Numbered from the stretch's first letter, positions 25,809 to 34,429 are shown. The stretch: DNA of 64,000 nucleotides from Lacticaseibacillus zhaodongensis (GCF_009687905.1 NZ_BLBG01000011.1:1-64000), one strand, 5' to 3'. Numbers and translations: made by a program. The notes: generated by a model not told the origin, from the letters alone.

Positions 25809-26984
25809 TTACCCTTTGTAGTCGTGCAAAATGACACCCTTAACGACCCGGTTGACGGTGCCAGTTGGTGATGGCGTGTCGGGCAGGTTGCCAACCTTGA
25901 TGGAACTGAGGAGTGCCAGCGTCTGGGCAAACATGACGTCTGGTAATGCTTGGTAACCCTCAGGAAGAGTCTTGCTACCAGTCTTGAAGGCAAAATTCTC
26001 ACCGGAGAAGTCGTTTCCCTGGTCCGTGCCGACTGCCACGATGCGCTTGGCGATGCCATCACCCTTGATTTCCTCCATCACGTCCACATCGTACTGGCGG
26101 GTGTAAGGATCATTGCTGAGAAAATCGAAGACCAGGGTTTTACCGTTGACGAATGATTTTGGCCCGTGCCGGAAGCCCATTGAGGTGTCGAAAATCGTGG
26201 CCAGCTGGCCGGCAGTTAGTTCCAGGATTTTGAGCTGCGCCTCTCTGGTCAGTCCACCCAGGCTGCCGCTACCCAGGTAGGTGATGCGGTTGAAGTCATC
26301 GTTGGCCAAGTCTTGAATCTCGCTCTCCCGGGCGATGACTTCGTGGCCCATCTTGACGATGGTTGCGACATAATCCGCTTTAGCTGCCGTGTCCGCCTGA
26401 TCGAAGACGAGCATTGCGGTCAGTGCCATGCAGGAGAAGCTACCGGTCATTGCAAAACCCTTGTCGTTAGACCCAGCTGGCTGCAAGAGCAGCAGGTTCG
26501 TGTCCTCCCCCTCAGTGTGCTTAGCAAGCTTGCCCTCTGGTGCGCAGGTGATTGTCAGCTGGTGCAAATTGGTGATCACCTGCTCCGCTAGCTCGACCGC
26601 CTTCACAGATTCTGGTGAATTACCACTGCGAGCGAAGGAAACCAAGATTGTTGGTGTTTCCGGCTCCAAGAAATCGTAGGGTGCGGAAACAATGTCCGTC
26701 GTCGCAATTGATTCAAAGTTGAAGTGGCTGCGGTCACCGTGCTTGTTCAGGTAAGGAGTAACGGTGTCGCCAGTGTAAGCACTGGTACCGGCACCGGTGA
26801 AAATGACCCGGACCTTTTTGCCTGCCGCCGCTGCAATAACGCCATTAAGAAAAGAACTAATGCTTGCCGCTTGGGTTTGATAGTTCGCAAATGCTTCTTC
26901 CCACAATTCTGGCTGCTGCTTGATTTCCTTGGTGGTGATCTGTGCACCAAGCTTAGTTAATTCATCAACTGTCTTTTCAAACAT
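25809..26984 (-). CDS. AgaS-type SIS-domain sugar-phosphate isomerase/deaminase
   Basis: This 391-aa protein has two SIS sugar-phosphate-binding domains (about residues 45-190 and 215-370), seen in VIFTGAGTSAYTGDT and VSFARSGNSPESV. AgaS-family enzymes act on galactosamine-6-phosphate or tagatose-6-phosphate. Located directly after the GntR gene and before the mannose-family PTS, it matches GnbE of the lacto-N-biose/GalNAc operon described in Lacticaseibacillus casei; that homology is from memory of the family and gene order. GAGGAGG precedes the ATG at 26984 by about 7 nt. Confidence 0.85.
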   Translation of the reverse strand: MFEKTVDELTKLGAQITTKEIKQQPELWEEAFANYQTQAASISSFLNGVIAAAAGKKVRVIFTGAGTSAYTGDTVTPYLNKHGDRSHFNFESIATTDIVSAPYDFLEPETPTILVSFARSGNSPESVKAVELAEQVITNLHQLTITCAPEGKLAKHTEGEDTNLLLLQPAGSNDKGFAMTGSFSCMALTAMLVFDQADTAAKADYVATIVKMGHEVIARESEIQDLANDDFNRITYLGSGSLGGLTREAQLKILELTAGQLATIFDTSMGFRHGPKSFVNGKTLVFDFLSNDPYTRQYDVDVMEEIKGDGIAKRIVAVGTDQGNDFSGENFAFKTGSKTLPEGYQALPDVMFAQTLALLSSIKVGNLPDTPSPTGTVNRVVKGVILHDYKG

Positions 26985-27058
26985 ATTTTTCCTCCTCAAA
27001 GGCGGGATCCCCGTCCGTTTTTGCAAAAAATGAAATGCTTTTTAACGCTATGTGCCGC

Positions 27059-27799
27059 TCAATAAGTGGTGGTGCCATCCTGAACGTGGTGCTGGACTCG
27101 GTAAACGAACTGGTCGGCGCGGGTCACGCTCAAGGTGAATTCAACGATTTCACCGTTTAAACCGGTGCTCGTCCGCTGCACGTTCAGGCTCGGTGATCCT
27201 TTTGGCACCCGCAGCAGTTCCGCATCCTTATCGGGCATCAGGCTGGCGAAGAATGCCTCGCGTGCGTTCACGATCGGTGAATCATATTCCGCATTCATGA
27301 GCGCGTAAAGCCCAGTATCTTCAACATCCTGGGCGCGAAGTTTCGGAAAGCGGTCCGCCGGCAGGAAGGTGCGCTCGACCATCAGCGGAATGCCATCCGC
27401 GCTCCGCAAGCGTTTGAGCTTGTACGTGGGAGTGCCAATGGGGATATTTAGCTGCTCACCAATGTACTTGGTTGCCGGCGCGGTTTGCAGGTAGAGCACC
27501 TTGGAAAACGGCTCGCGGCCCTGACCGAGCATCTGGTCGGTAAAACTGTAGGTGTCAGAGAGATTGGTCGGCTGGGCCAGCGGGTTCGCAACAAAAGTAC
27601 CCCGACCGCGCCGCCGGTAAATAATTCCGAGCATTTCGAGCCGGGCTAATGCTGACCGGACCGTGTTGCGGCTCACCCCGTATTGCTTGGCAAGCTCCCG
27701 CTCCGGGGGCATCTGACTGTGGGGGGCCATGTTCGTCCTGATCTGCTCCCGCAGCTGGCTCACTAATTGTTCATGTAGTGGTTGCTCCGACTTGTCCAC
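27059..27799 (-). CDS. GntR-family (HutC/UTRA) regulator of the amino-sugar PTS operon
   Basis: The product has an N-terminal winged helix (residues about 8-70, PPERELAKQYGVSRNTVRSAL) and a C-terminal UTRA effector domain of the HutC/NagR type. Such regulators release DNA on binding phosphorylated amino sugars. The start is the GTG at 27799, 7 nt after GGGAGGT; the longer frame to 27829 would include the operator in coding sequence. The product is 246 aa. A palindrome TTGGTACCAA lies just upstream of the ribosome site, indicating self-regulation. It heads the operon and resembles GnbR. Confidence 0.88.
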   Translation of the reverse strand: MDKSEQPLHEQLVSQLREQIRTNMAPHSQMPPERELAKQYGVSRNTVRSALARLEMLGIIYRRRGRGTFVANPLAQPTNLSDTYSFTDQMLGQGREPFSKVLYLQTAPATKYIGEQLNIPIGTPTYKLKRLRSADGIPLMVERTFLPADRFPKLRAQDVEDTGLYALMNAEYDSPIVNAREAFFASLMPDKDAELLRVPKGSPSLNVQRTSTGLNGEIVEFTLSVTRADQFVYRVQHHVQDGTTTY

Positions 27800-27815
27800 T
27801 TTGATTACCTCCCGA

Positions 27816-27825
27816 TTGGTACCAA
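27816..27825. promoter_or_regulatory. GntR operator in the gntR leader
   Basis: TTGGTACCAA lies between the promoter and the ribosome site of gntR. It fits the TGGT-ACCA class of sites bound by NagR/DasR-type regulators. Confidence 0.6.
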
Positions 27826-27833
27826 CCAAAGTC

Positions 27834-27862
27834 AGTGTAAACGCATACTATTCCAAGGTCAA
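27834..27862 (-). promoter_or_regulatory. Promoter of the gntR-PTS operon
   Basis: The minus strand reads TTGACC (27857-27862), 17 bp and TACACT (27834-27839). The operator at 27816 lies about where transcription starts. Confidence 0.7.
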
Positions 27863-28067
27863 CTACACCAATCTCAAAAAACAACACTTTCAGTGGCAGC
27901 TTTCATTATTGGTATATGCGTAAATAAGCGGGCTACAAATGCGGCTTGCCTCTAGATATTTCCTGGATTAATGCGGTTTGTCATCACATGGTGCTAGTAT
28001 GCGAGCATGTTTTATGCTTGTAAATACTTTTTGGTATATAAGCTGACAAAAATATCTCAACTATTTT

Positions 28068-28081
28068 TGTAAGCGCTATTT
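28068..28081 (+). promoter_or_regulatory. Candidate cre site in the long gntR upstream region
   Basis: TGTAAGCGCTATTT matches 12 of 14 positions of the cre pattern. It lies about 270 bp upstream of the gntR start. Confidence 0.4.
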
Positions 28082-28163
28082 CTATCATTGGCGCTTTTGC
28101 AAGTAAATGTTGCTACTGCAACCTTTGTGGACAATGAAAATATGATAATTAAAAGCTATAAAA

Positions 28164-28356
28164 AAGGTACCAATTGCTCACAAACGCCTTTAAATCAGGC
28201 TTTATGCAATGGTACCACGATGATAATATTTATGGGTACCATTTTCGTGACGCATCTAAGTGTCACAGTGGGTACCAATCAAAGATGGTTAAATCCCCTA
28301 ATGGCGGTGTTGCGGGGCTTGCAGCGGTTGGTATAGACAATTTGCGATGGTACCAA
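28164..28356. promoter_or_regulatory. Array of GGTACC operator-like sites
   Basis: GGTACC occurs at 28166, 28211, 28235, 28271 and 28349, nearly all within T/AGGTACCA contexts, and TTGGTATAGACAA at 28328-28340 resembles the known NagR/DasR site. Further half-like sites GGTATA are at 27911 and 28033. The surrounding 27863-28436 is AT-rich and holds no gene with a ribosome site. The sites match the two operators of the adjacent GntR operon. Confidence 0.55.
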
Positions 28357-28436
28357 TCAGCCCCTGTAATTGAAAATTATGAAAGCAGAATGCTTGTTAT
28401 TGTTCATGTTTATAATTACTTATATGTATAAATTAA

Positions 28437-28474
28437 TAGCCCCGCTGATTTTGATTGTAAAATCAGCGGGGCTA
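28437..28474. terminator. Bidirectional terminator after the aspartate racemase gene
   Basis: TAGCCCCGCTGATTTT and AAAATCAGCGGGGCTA form a perfect 16-bp stem, with CTTTTG on the plus strand and TTAATTT on the minus strand. Confidence 0.85.
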
Positions 28475-28499
28475 CTTTTGTTCATTTTGTTTATTTGGT

Positions 28500-29258
28500 T
28501 TATTTACGACCAGCAATCACGTCGGCCAGCAAATGCTTACCAGCCGCCACACTATCACGAAATGCTTGACCCAGCATCAAGGTCTTGTCGACAATAATAC
28601 TTTGCGGATCAACCAACTCGTAATCCGGCTGGGGAGCCATTTCGTTAGCAAGGGACAATTCGGTGCAGCCGAGAACGATAGCTTCGGCGCCGAAATCATC
28701 CCGCATAATGCGCAAAATTTCCGCAAACAATTTACCATCGACCTGGCCCTTTTCCTTGATGTCATCGTAAATGAGTTCCATCACCATGTCGCGCACGTGC
28801 TGGTCACCCAGTGTCACCTCGCGCCCGGCAGCTTCGATCTCGTCTTCGTAAATATGGTCCGCAATGGTTCCCTTCGTCGCAATCAAGCCGATCCGTTTTG
28901 CCTGCGGATAGCGGCGACACATCTCCATGACGGCGATGTGGGGCATGTGAAGCAGCGGCACGTCCGTCAGCGCGTTCAACTCATTGTAGAAGTAATGCGC
29001 GGTGTTGCAGACCATGACCATGAAGTCCGGACGTAGCTCGCTCTGCTGCAGCACGTCTTCGCGCAGTGCGGGGTAGAAGCTGGGTTGCCCGTGGTCAAGA
29101 ATGTAAGTCGTCCGGTCCGGCACGGTGGCGTGGTTGACCAAGAGATAATCCATGTAATCCTGGTCCTTTTGAGCCGCCGTCCGCTGCGTCAGCAGGCGCA
29201 CGTAGGAATTAGTTGCGGCAGTACCCATACCGCCAATAACGGTGAAGAAACGTTGCAT
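28500..29258 (-). CDS. Aspartate/glutamate racemase family protein (probable aspartate racemase)
   Basis: This PLP-independent racemase uses two cysteines. They are C84 in MVCNTAHYF and C198 in VLGCTELSL, both intact. The length of 252 aa fits aspartate racemase. GGAGG precedes the ATG at 29258 by 8 nt. The gene follows murE. In lactic acid bacteria whose wall cross-bridge is D-aspartate, the racemase next to murE supplies D-Asp; that role is inferred from context. A terminator between the two genes suggests at least partly separate transcription. Confidence 0.85.
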   Translation of the reverse strand: MQRFFTVIGGMGTAATNSYVRLLTQRTAAQKDQDYMDYLLVNHATVPDRTTYILDHGQPSFYPALREDVLQQSELRPDFMVMVCNTAHYFYNELNALTDVPLLHMPHIAVMEMCRRYPQAKRIGLIATKGTIADHIYEDEIEAAGREVTLGDQHVRDMVMELIYDDIKEKGQVDGKLFAEILRIMRDDFGAEAIVLGCTELSLANEMAPQPDYELVDPQSIIVDKTLMLGQAFRDSVAAGKHLLADVIAGRK

Positions 29259-29327
29259 TACAAAATCCTCCAGTCCTCGCGATGCATCATCCCCAAGCGG
29301 AACGACCACATTTCGAGGCAAACCAAA

Positions 29328-29353
29328 GGGGGCGTGACCAAGGTCACGCCCCC
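29328..29353 (-). terminator. Terminator of murE
   Basis: GGGGGCGTGACC and GGTCACGCCCCC form a perfect 12-bp palindrome with a 2-nt centre, followed on the minus strand by TTTGGTTTG. Confidence 0.75.
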
Positions 29354-29380
29354 TCCCGACAATTAATGACGCGGCATTTG

Positions 29381-30940
29381 CTATTTTTGCTCGGCTTTAA
29401 GCTCCGCTGCAACCTCACGGACAACATTCATATCCTTAGGCCATGGGGTGTCAACGCCGCGAACCTTCTGGTAAGGGTCAGCACCCTTACCGGCAACAAC
29501 GACGATGTCTTCGGGATGGCTCTCACTGATTGCAGTCTTAATGGCTTCGCGCCGGTCGAGAACCTTCTGGACCTTGACCCGCTTGTCATCAATGCCTTCT
29601 GCAATCTGGTCAGCAATATCGTCCGGGCTCTCAAAACCAGGATCATCGGTGGTCAGGTAGGCATCATCGGCGTATTCGTTCAGGACCTTAGCAAAATCGG
29701 CTCGCCGCGAAACACCCTTGTCGCCAGGGGCACCAATCACAACGCGAATACGCGGATTGTTGTACTCAGCGTTCAGAAAGCTGAGGAGCGCCTTCATGCT
29801 AGCGTAGTTGTGCGCGTAGTCAACGTAAACGTGCCCGTGGCCGGGAACCGTTTCGGATTCCATCCGGCCGGGAATTTTGACGTCGCGAATGCCCGTTGCC
29901 GCCGTGGTTGCGTCAACGCCGGACAAGCCGGCACCGATAATCGCTGCGGTAGCGTTGCTTTCGTTGTAATCACCAATCAGTTCCAGTGTGTACTGACCGC
30001 CGATGTTAAGTTCAACGGCTTTGTCCGTAATTGGAATCAGCGTGAACTTGCTGGTTGCCAAGTCGGCCTCGGAACTGTCAAAACGGAAATCAATTGGCAG
30101 AGTCGGGTCTTTGGGCTGGAAACCAGCAGACGCAAAGAGGTAGATACTGTCCGGGTAGGTCGTGGTGCGCGCGGCGGCGTAAACTTCATCGAAGTGCTCC
30201 GTCTCGGCATTAATGACGACCTTCCGCGAGTTAACTAGCAGCTGCAGCTTGTTGTGCAGGTAGTTGGCAAAAGTTGGGTGCTCATTTGGCCCGATATGAT
30301 CCGGCGTGATGTTTAGGAAGAAGCCGACATCGTACGTCAGGCCAAACACCCGGTTGCGCAGGTAAGCCTGGCTGGAGACCTCCATCACGAGGTGGGTCAT
30401 GCCATTGTCGACCGCAGCCCGCATGTCGTGGAACAAGTCCATGCTTTCTGGTGTCGTCAGGTCAGACTTGAAGCGCTGGTCCGGGTTCGGGCCCACGATC
30501 CGGTCAATCGTGGAAAACAGAGCAACATGCTTCGGGTGGGCAGCTTCAAGAATCCCGCGCGTGAAGTATGCGGAAGTTGTCTTGCCCTTGGTCCCCGTGA
30601 ACGCGATGACGTGCAGATCATCTTGCGGAAATTCGTAAAATGCCGCACTCAAAATGGACATCGCTTTAGTAATGTTGCTGACAATCAGCGCGTTGAGGCC
30701 GTTGCCTTCAACATAAGGCTTCTCGGCAACGTAAGTCGTTGCCCCCTTATCTTTAGCCATCGACAGATAGATCGGACGAAACTTGGTCCCCTTGCAGAAG
30801 AAGAGGGTTGGGCCCTCAACCTTGCGGGAATCATATGCTATCCCGGTCATCAGCTCCGCAGATTCGCTCTGAACGGCGCTGCTCTTGAGCAAATGGTGCT
30901 CTTTGAGTAACAAAATGCATGCAGTTAGTGAAATTGCCAT
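29381..30940 (-). CDS. murE: UDP-MurNAc-tripeptide synthetase MurE (probably L-lysine adding)
   Basis: MurE adds the third amino acid to UDP-MurNAc-L-Ala-D-Glu in peptidoglycan synthesis. The ATP loop is TGTKGKTT at residues 115-122. The N-terminal domain (about 1-105), central ATPase domain and C-terminal ligase domain are all present in 519 aa. The substrate-selecting motif reads DDPG (in TTDDPGFE), not the DNPR that marks diaminopimelate enzymes, which suggests L-lysine. AGAGGAG precedes the ATG by about 8 nt. The neighbouring racemase supports an L-Lys wall with a D-Asp bridge. Confidence 0.92.
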   Translation of the reverse strand: MAISLTACILLLKEHHLLKSSAVQSESAELMTGIAYDSRKVEGPTLFFCKGTKFRPIYLSMAKDKGATTYVAEKPYVEGNGLNALIVSNITKAMSILSAAFYEFPQDDLHVIAFTGTKGKTTSAYFTRGILEAAHPKHVALFSTIDRIVGPNPDQRFKSDLTTPESMDLFHDMRAAVDNGMTHLVMEVSSQAYLRNRVFGLTYDVGFFLNITPDHIGPNEHPTFANYLHNKLQLLVNSRKVVINAETEHFDEVYAAARTTTYPDSIYLFASAGFQPKDPTLPIDFRFDSSEADLATSKFTLIPITDKAVELNIGGQYTLELIGDYNESNATAAIIGAGLSGVDATTAATGIRDVKIPGRMESETVPGHGHVYVDYAHNYASMKALLSFLNAEYNNPRIRVVIGAPGDKGVSRRADFAKVLNEYADDAYLTTDDPGFESPDDIADQIAEGIDDKRVKVQKVLDRREAIKTAISESHPEDIVVVAGKGADPYQKVRGVDTPWPKDMNVVREVAAELKAEQK

Positions 30941-31016
30941 GGGTGTGTCTCCTCTATCCAGCTTTGCTTAGACATTCTTGTTAATTATAGCACAGCTGCC
31001 CAGGACACTCTGCCCT

Positions 31017-31490
31017 CTATTCCGTCACATGTACGTCCTTGATCGTGACGTCATAACTACCAGCTGGTGCCTGCACCTGCACCGTATCACCGGCACGGTG
31101 CTGTAGCAGTGCGGCGCCAAGTGGTGAGACACTAGTCAGATTATTTGCCTCAGTTTCAGCTTCCGCCGGGCCAACAATATGGTAAGTCTCCGTGTCCTCA
31201 GGGTCGTCGCCTTCAAAATTGATCTGCACCGTTTTGCCCAGATCAACCACGCCGTCATCCTGTACCTTGACCACCTGACCGTAGCGAATCTGTTTGTCCA
31301 AAAAGCGCATGCGGCTTTCTAGGTGCCGCAAATCCCGTTTGGACTCGGTGTACTCGGTGTTTTCGGAACGGTCGCCTAACGCAGCGGCCGCTGCTACCCG
31401 CTTAATGTACTCCGGATGCTTTTCGTGGCAAGCGGCTAGTTCCTTCTTCAACGCCGCCAGTCCCCGCGGCGTAATGTCAAAATAATCCAA
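31017..31490 (-). CDS. GreA/GreB-family transcription factor
   Basis: Gre factors enter the RNA polymerase channel and rescue stalled complexes. The N-terminal coiled coil (residues 1-75) carries the acidic tip region with DRSENTEY, and the C-terminal domain shows the GreA pattern SPLGAALLQHRAGDTVQV. The 157-aa length is typical. The start is a TTG at 31490, with GGGGGAAC 8-9 nt upstream; no ATG fits. It may be a second GreA paralogue rather than the main greA, since it is not in the usual greA context. Confidence 0.85.
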   Translation of the reverse strand: MDYFDITPRGLAALKKELAACHEKHPEYIKRVAAAAALGDRSENTEYTESKRDLRHLESRMRFLDKQIRYGQVVKVQDDGVVDLGKTVQINFEGDDPEDTETYHIVGPAEAETEANNLTSVSPLGAALLQHRAGDTVQVQAPAGSYDVTIKDVHVTE

Positions 31491-31663
31491 AATATAGTTC
31501 CCCCTTCAGTACTAATACGGTGGATTGTGAACTATTGTTGGGCGCTTTGCAAGCGGCTGCATTTTGGCTTAGCAAATCCTTTAGTGCTTTACAAATCCTG
31601 TGTTAGCGCCCATTAAATATCTAATTTGGATGCGAAGCCGTACAGGCGTGGAATCCCGGAGGT

Positions 31664-32050
31664 TTACGTCAATCTGAAGTCCGTTTGTAGTTGTAGAACC
31701 GCCAAGCGGTCCTTGCCCCAGCTAAACATTGCCTCGACGATCGGCATTAGGCTTTGGCCGGTCGCGGTCAAATCATAGTACACCGCCTGCCGGTTATTGA
31801 TAACTTCAACCCGCCGTGTGACCAATCCGTCCTCGACCAATTCCTTCAGCTGCTGCGCGACCACTTTGTGGGTCGCATCATCAAGTAGGCGCTGAATTGC
31901 GTTAAAGCGTAGCGTGCCGTCATGAGCCAAATGGTAGATGATCACGATTTTGTACTTCCCCGAAAACATTGACAGGGTGTATTCTTTGGCACAATCAAAA
32001 TTCTTACGCTGAATTTTTGCACGGGCGTAACTTCTAATGGTATCAGTCAT
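31664..32050 (-). CDS. HxlR-family winged-helix regulator
   Basis: This 128-aa DNA-binding protein is of the MarR/HxlR type. The cysteine in FDCAKEYTLSMFSGKYK is at the position used for redox or electrophile sensing in many family members, and LRFNAIQRLL, KVVAQQLKELVEDGLV and the wing (YYDLTATG) follow as expected. The ATG at 32050 has GAGGGGG 8 nt upstream. It is divergent from a PfpI-family gene, a common target pairing. The long intergenic stretch holds their promoters. Confidence 0.88.
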   Translation of the reverse strand: MTDTIRSYARAKIQRKNFDCAKEYTLSMFSGKYKIVIIYHLAHDGTLRFNAIQRLLDDATHKVVAQQLKELVEDGLVTRRVEVINNRQAVYYDLTATGQSLMPIVEAMFSWGKDRLAVLQLQTDFRLT

Positions 32051-32309
32051 CTTGATCCCCCTCATGTATTAACGGCCGACGTTTGTTACTTTGTAAGCCA
32101 AAATAATAACTTAGTGACGCCAAACTGGCAAGCAGGTCGGCCAGACTTTAGAAGTAATTAACCGGCATGTCGGACTCAGTCGGAGCTCCGTAACTCTATA
32201 TGGTTTTAGTCCGGCCCTTCACACAATTTATAAGGCACAAAAAAGTGCGTTATTGTTTCATTGCCGTCCGCACGTAATAATGGGCCTACAAACAAAGGAG
32301 GAATTACTA

Positions 32310-32816
32310 ATGCAGAAAATTGCAGTTGTTGTTACTGACCTGGTCGAAGACGTTGAATTCGTCAATCCGGTACAGGCACTGCGGGACGCTGGCCATGATG
32401 TTACCGTGATTGGTTTTGCCCAAACTCCCGTCACTGGTAAGCACGGCACAACTATCAAGATTGACCGCGCAATTACCGATGTCACCCCAGAAGACTTTGA
32501 CGTCCTCTTCATCCCCGGCGGTTTCTCGCCCGACCAACTGCGCGCTGATCAGCGCTTCGTTGATTTCACCAGGCACTTCCTGCTGGGCAACAAGCTCACC
32601 GCGGCACCTTGCCACGGCCCGCAATTGATGATTCAAACCGGCTTGGTCCACGGCCGCACCATGACCGCCTACCTCACCGTCCAGCCCGACCTTTACTATG
32701 CCGGCGCTCGTGTTGAAGACCGACCCGTGGTGATCGATGGCAACTTGATTACTAGCCGCGAGCCTAAGGACATCCCCGCTTTCAACAAAGCCTTCCTAAC
32801 TGCGTTGGCAAAATAA
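32310..32816 (+). CDS. DJ-1/PfpI family protein
   Basis: The 168-aa protein has the class I glutamine-amidotransferase-like fold. The nucleophile elbow is AAPCHGPQ with C101-H102, and the acidic residue expected near it lies in LVEDVEF (E13 or E16). Family members act as deglycases, glyoxalases or stress chaperones; which applies here is not known. AAAGGAGG precedes the ATG at 32310 by 8 nt. The divergent HxlR regulator suggests control by aldehyde or thiol stress. A parS site begins 8 bp after its stop codon. Confidence 0.88.
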   Translation: MQKIAVVVTDLVEDVEFVNPVQALRDAGHDVTVIGFAQTPVTGKHGTTIKIDRAITDVTPEDFDVLFIPGGFSPDQLRADQRFVDFTRHFLLGNKLTAAPCHGPQLMIQTGLVHGRTMTAYLTVQPDLYYAGARVEDRPVVIDGNLITSREPKDIPAFNKAFLTALAK

Positions 32817-32823
32817 GCTAGTC

Positions 32824-32839
32824 AGTTTCACGTGAAACT
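32824..32839. promoter_or_regulatory. parS centromere site (second)
   Basis: AGTTTCACGTGAAACT is a perfect 16-bp palindrome that matches the canonical parS at the central 14 positions. It lies between pfpI and dacA, about 21 kb left of the parAB genes. Confidence 0.85.
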
Positions 32840-32850
32840 TCCCCGCACTC

Positions 32851-32891
32851 AAAAAAGGTCCTGATCACTGCTTAACGCAGCGGTCAGGGCC
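32851..32891 (-). terminator. Terminator of dacA
   Basis: GGCCCTGACCGCTGC and GCAGTGATCAGGACC pair with two mismatches and are followed on the minus strand by TTTTTT. Confidence 0.9.
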
Positions 32892-32907
32892 GTTTACTCG
32901 TGGCTAT

Positions 32908-34218
32908 TTAAAATAAATTGCTGAAGAAGTCGCCAATCCCGCGGAAAATCAGCCGGAAGAAGCCGGCCTTCTCAACGGTCTGGGTCGTCTTAACTGGCAC
33001 TTGGTCATATGCCTTGCCGTCAAGGTAACCGAGGTCATCCCCCTTGACGTGCACGTCGATGTTCCCAACCGTAGTGCCCTTTTGGCTTGGTGCATTGAGG
33101 CTCGTGCTCTTGGCCTTGTAGTTCAACTGCACATCACTCTTGCTCGTGCCGGCCGGAACCATTGTGGTGACGGTCTTGCTGGCAACCAGGGGTACGGTTT
33201 CTTGCTTGCCCTTATTAACGGCGATTGTTTTGTGGCCAGCAACAGTGCTCCCAGCCTTAATGACTGTCATCTTCTGCCAGTTGTTGAAGGTCCAGCGCAT
33301 CAGCTTAGCGGTCTGCACGAACCGTTTCGTGGTGCCGGTGCCACCAGCGTGCAGAACAACGGTAATAATCCGCTCACCGTTTTCGGTCGCAGTCCCGGTG
33401 AAACAGTCACCAGCCGTGTCGGTCGTCCCCGTTTTGAGACCATCTACATTAAGGTCGGGCTGCGCTGCGACGAGGCCCTTGAGCATGAAGTTCCAGTTGG
33501 GCATCTTGGTTGCGTCTGATGTCCCAGCGCGGAAAGTCTTATTCGCGATGCTGGTCGTCTGCAGCACTTCCGGATAATCCTTGAGCAGGTGCTGGGCGAC
33601 CGTTGCCATGTCGGCGGCCGTCATCACGTTTTCACCATTCTTACCACTACCTGGGTAGATGTAACTGCCGAGTGCGGAGTTGCTCAGGCCATTGGCGTTA
33701 ACAATCGTGGCGTCGTTGATGCCCCACTTTTTGACTTGCGCGTTCATCATGTCGATAAACTTGTTCTCGTTGCCGGCCACAATGTCACCGAGCATCATTG
33801 CCGCAGCGTTTGCGGAGTAAATCAGTGTTGCCTGGTATAGTTCACGGACGGTGTAGGACTTGTCCTGCCGCAGCGGCACGTTGGAGAGACTACGGTCCTG
33901 ACTGATCTTGTAGATTTCCTTGTCGGGAGTTACCCGGTCGGTCCACTTAACCTTACCCTGCTTGATTGCTTGGAGTAGCAGGTAAACCGTGATCAGCTTG
34001 GACATTGACGCAATCGGCAGCACCTGCTTAGCGTTCTTGGCGTAGAGCACCTTGCCACTATTGGCGTCAATGGCGATGGCAGCCTTGGCGTCCACGTCTA
34101 GGCTGTTGGTCACCGAACCAGTACTCGTGGCGGCATTGGCCGCAAAAGCCGGGCTAACGGTCGCTGCCATGGTCACGGCTGCAAGCGTGGCGATAATTGC
34201 GCGGAAGAATCTCTTCAT
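32908..34218 (-). CDS. dacA: D-alanyl-D-alanine carboxypeptidase (low-molecular-weight PBP)
   Basis: This enzyme trims the terminal D-Ala from wall stem peptides outside the membrane. It has a signal peptide ending near AFAANA (residue 28), active-site S71-x-x-K74 (SMSK), S134-A-N136 and K261-T-G. A beta-rich C-terminal domain and an amphipathic end (GFFRLIFRGIGDFFSNLF) that anchors it to the membrane are both present. The 436-aa length is typical for PBP5-like enzymes. GAGG lies about 8 nt before the ATG at 34218. Confidence 0.93.
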   Translation of the reverse strand: MKRFFRAIIATLAAVTMAATVSPAFAANAATSTGSVTNSLDVDAKAAIAIDANSGKVLYAKNAKQVLPIASMSKLITVYLLLQAIKQGKVKWTDRVTPDKEIYKISQDRSLSNVPLRQDKSYTVRELYQATLIYSANAAAMMLGDIVAGNENKFIDMMNAQVKKWGINDATIVNANGLSNSALGSYIYPGSGKNGENVMTAADMATVAQHLLKDYPEVLQTTSIANKTFRAGTSDATKMPNWNFMLKGLVAAQPDLNVDGLKTGTTDTAGDCFTGTATENGERIITVVLHAGGTGTTKRFVQTAKLMRWTFNNWQKMTVIKAGSTVAGHKTIAVNKGKQETVPLVASKTVTTMVPAGTSKSDVQLNYKAKSTSLNAPSQKGTTVGNIDVHVKGDDLGYLDGKAYDQVPVKTTQTVEKAGFFRLIFRGIGDFFSNLF

Positions 34219-34382
34219 GATGAAAATCCTCGATTTCAATTTATATTATGTAACAGACAACTTATATTATGCCGCACATGGCGCCGCGTTACCAGAAACC
34301 GCTCCCCATTGCATCCTTAAACTTTCACCAACATCATTAGCAAAATTAAGAACTAGTCACCAATCCGGAAAATTTTGGCAGC

Positions 34383-34414
34383 AAAAAGTCCCGCCGCAGC
34401 AGCAGTCGGGACTT
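34383..34414 (-). terminator. Terminator of the MDR oxidoreductase gene
   Basis: AAGTCCCG and CGGGACTT arms are followed on the minus strand by TTTTTGC, just after the stop codon. Confidence 0.8.
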
Positions 34415-34429
34415 CCATCAACAAATTAA

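Noticed and set aside
28088-28431. Two overlapping plus-strand frames (82 and 85 codons) in the GGTACC array
   Set aside because: No ribosome site and no recognisable protein pattern; the DNA is better explained as regulatory sequence.
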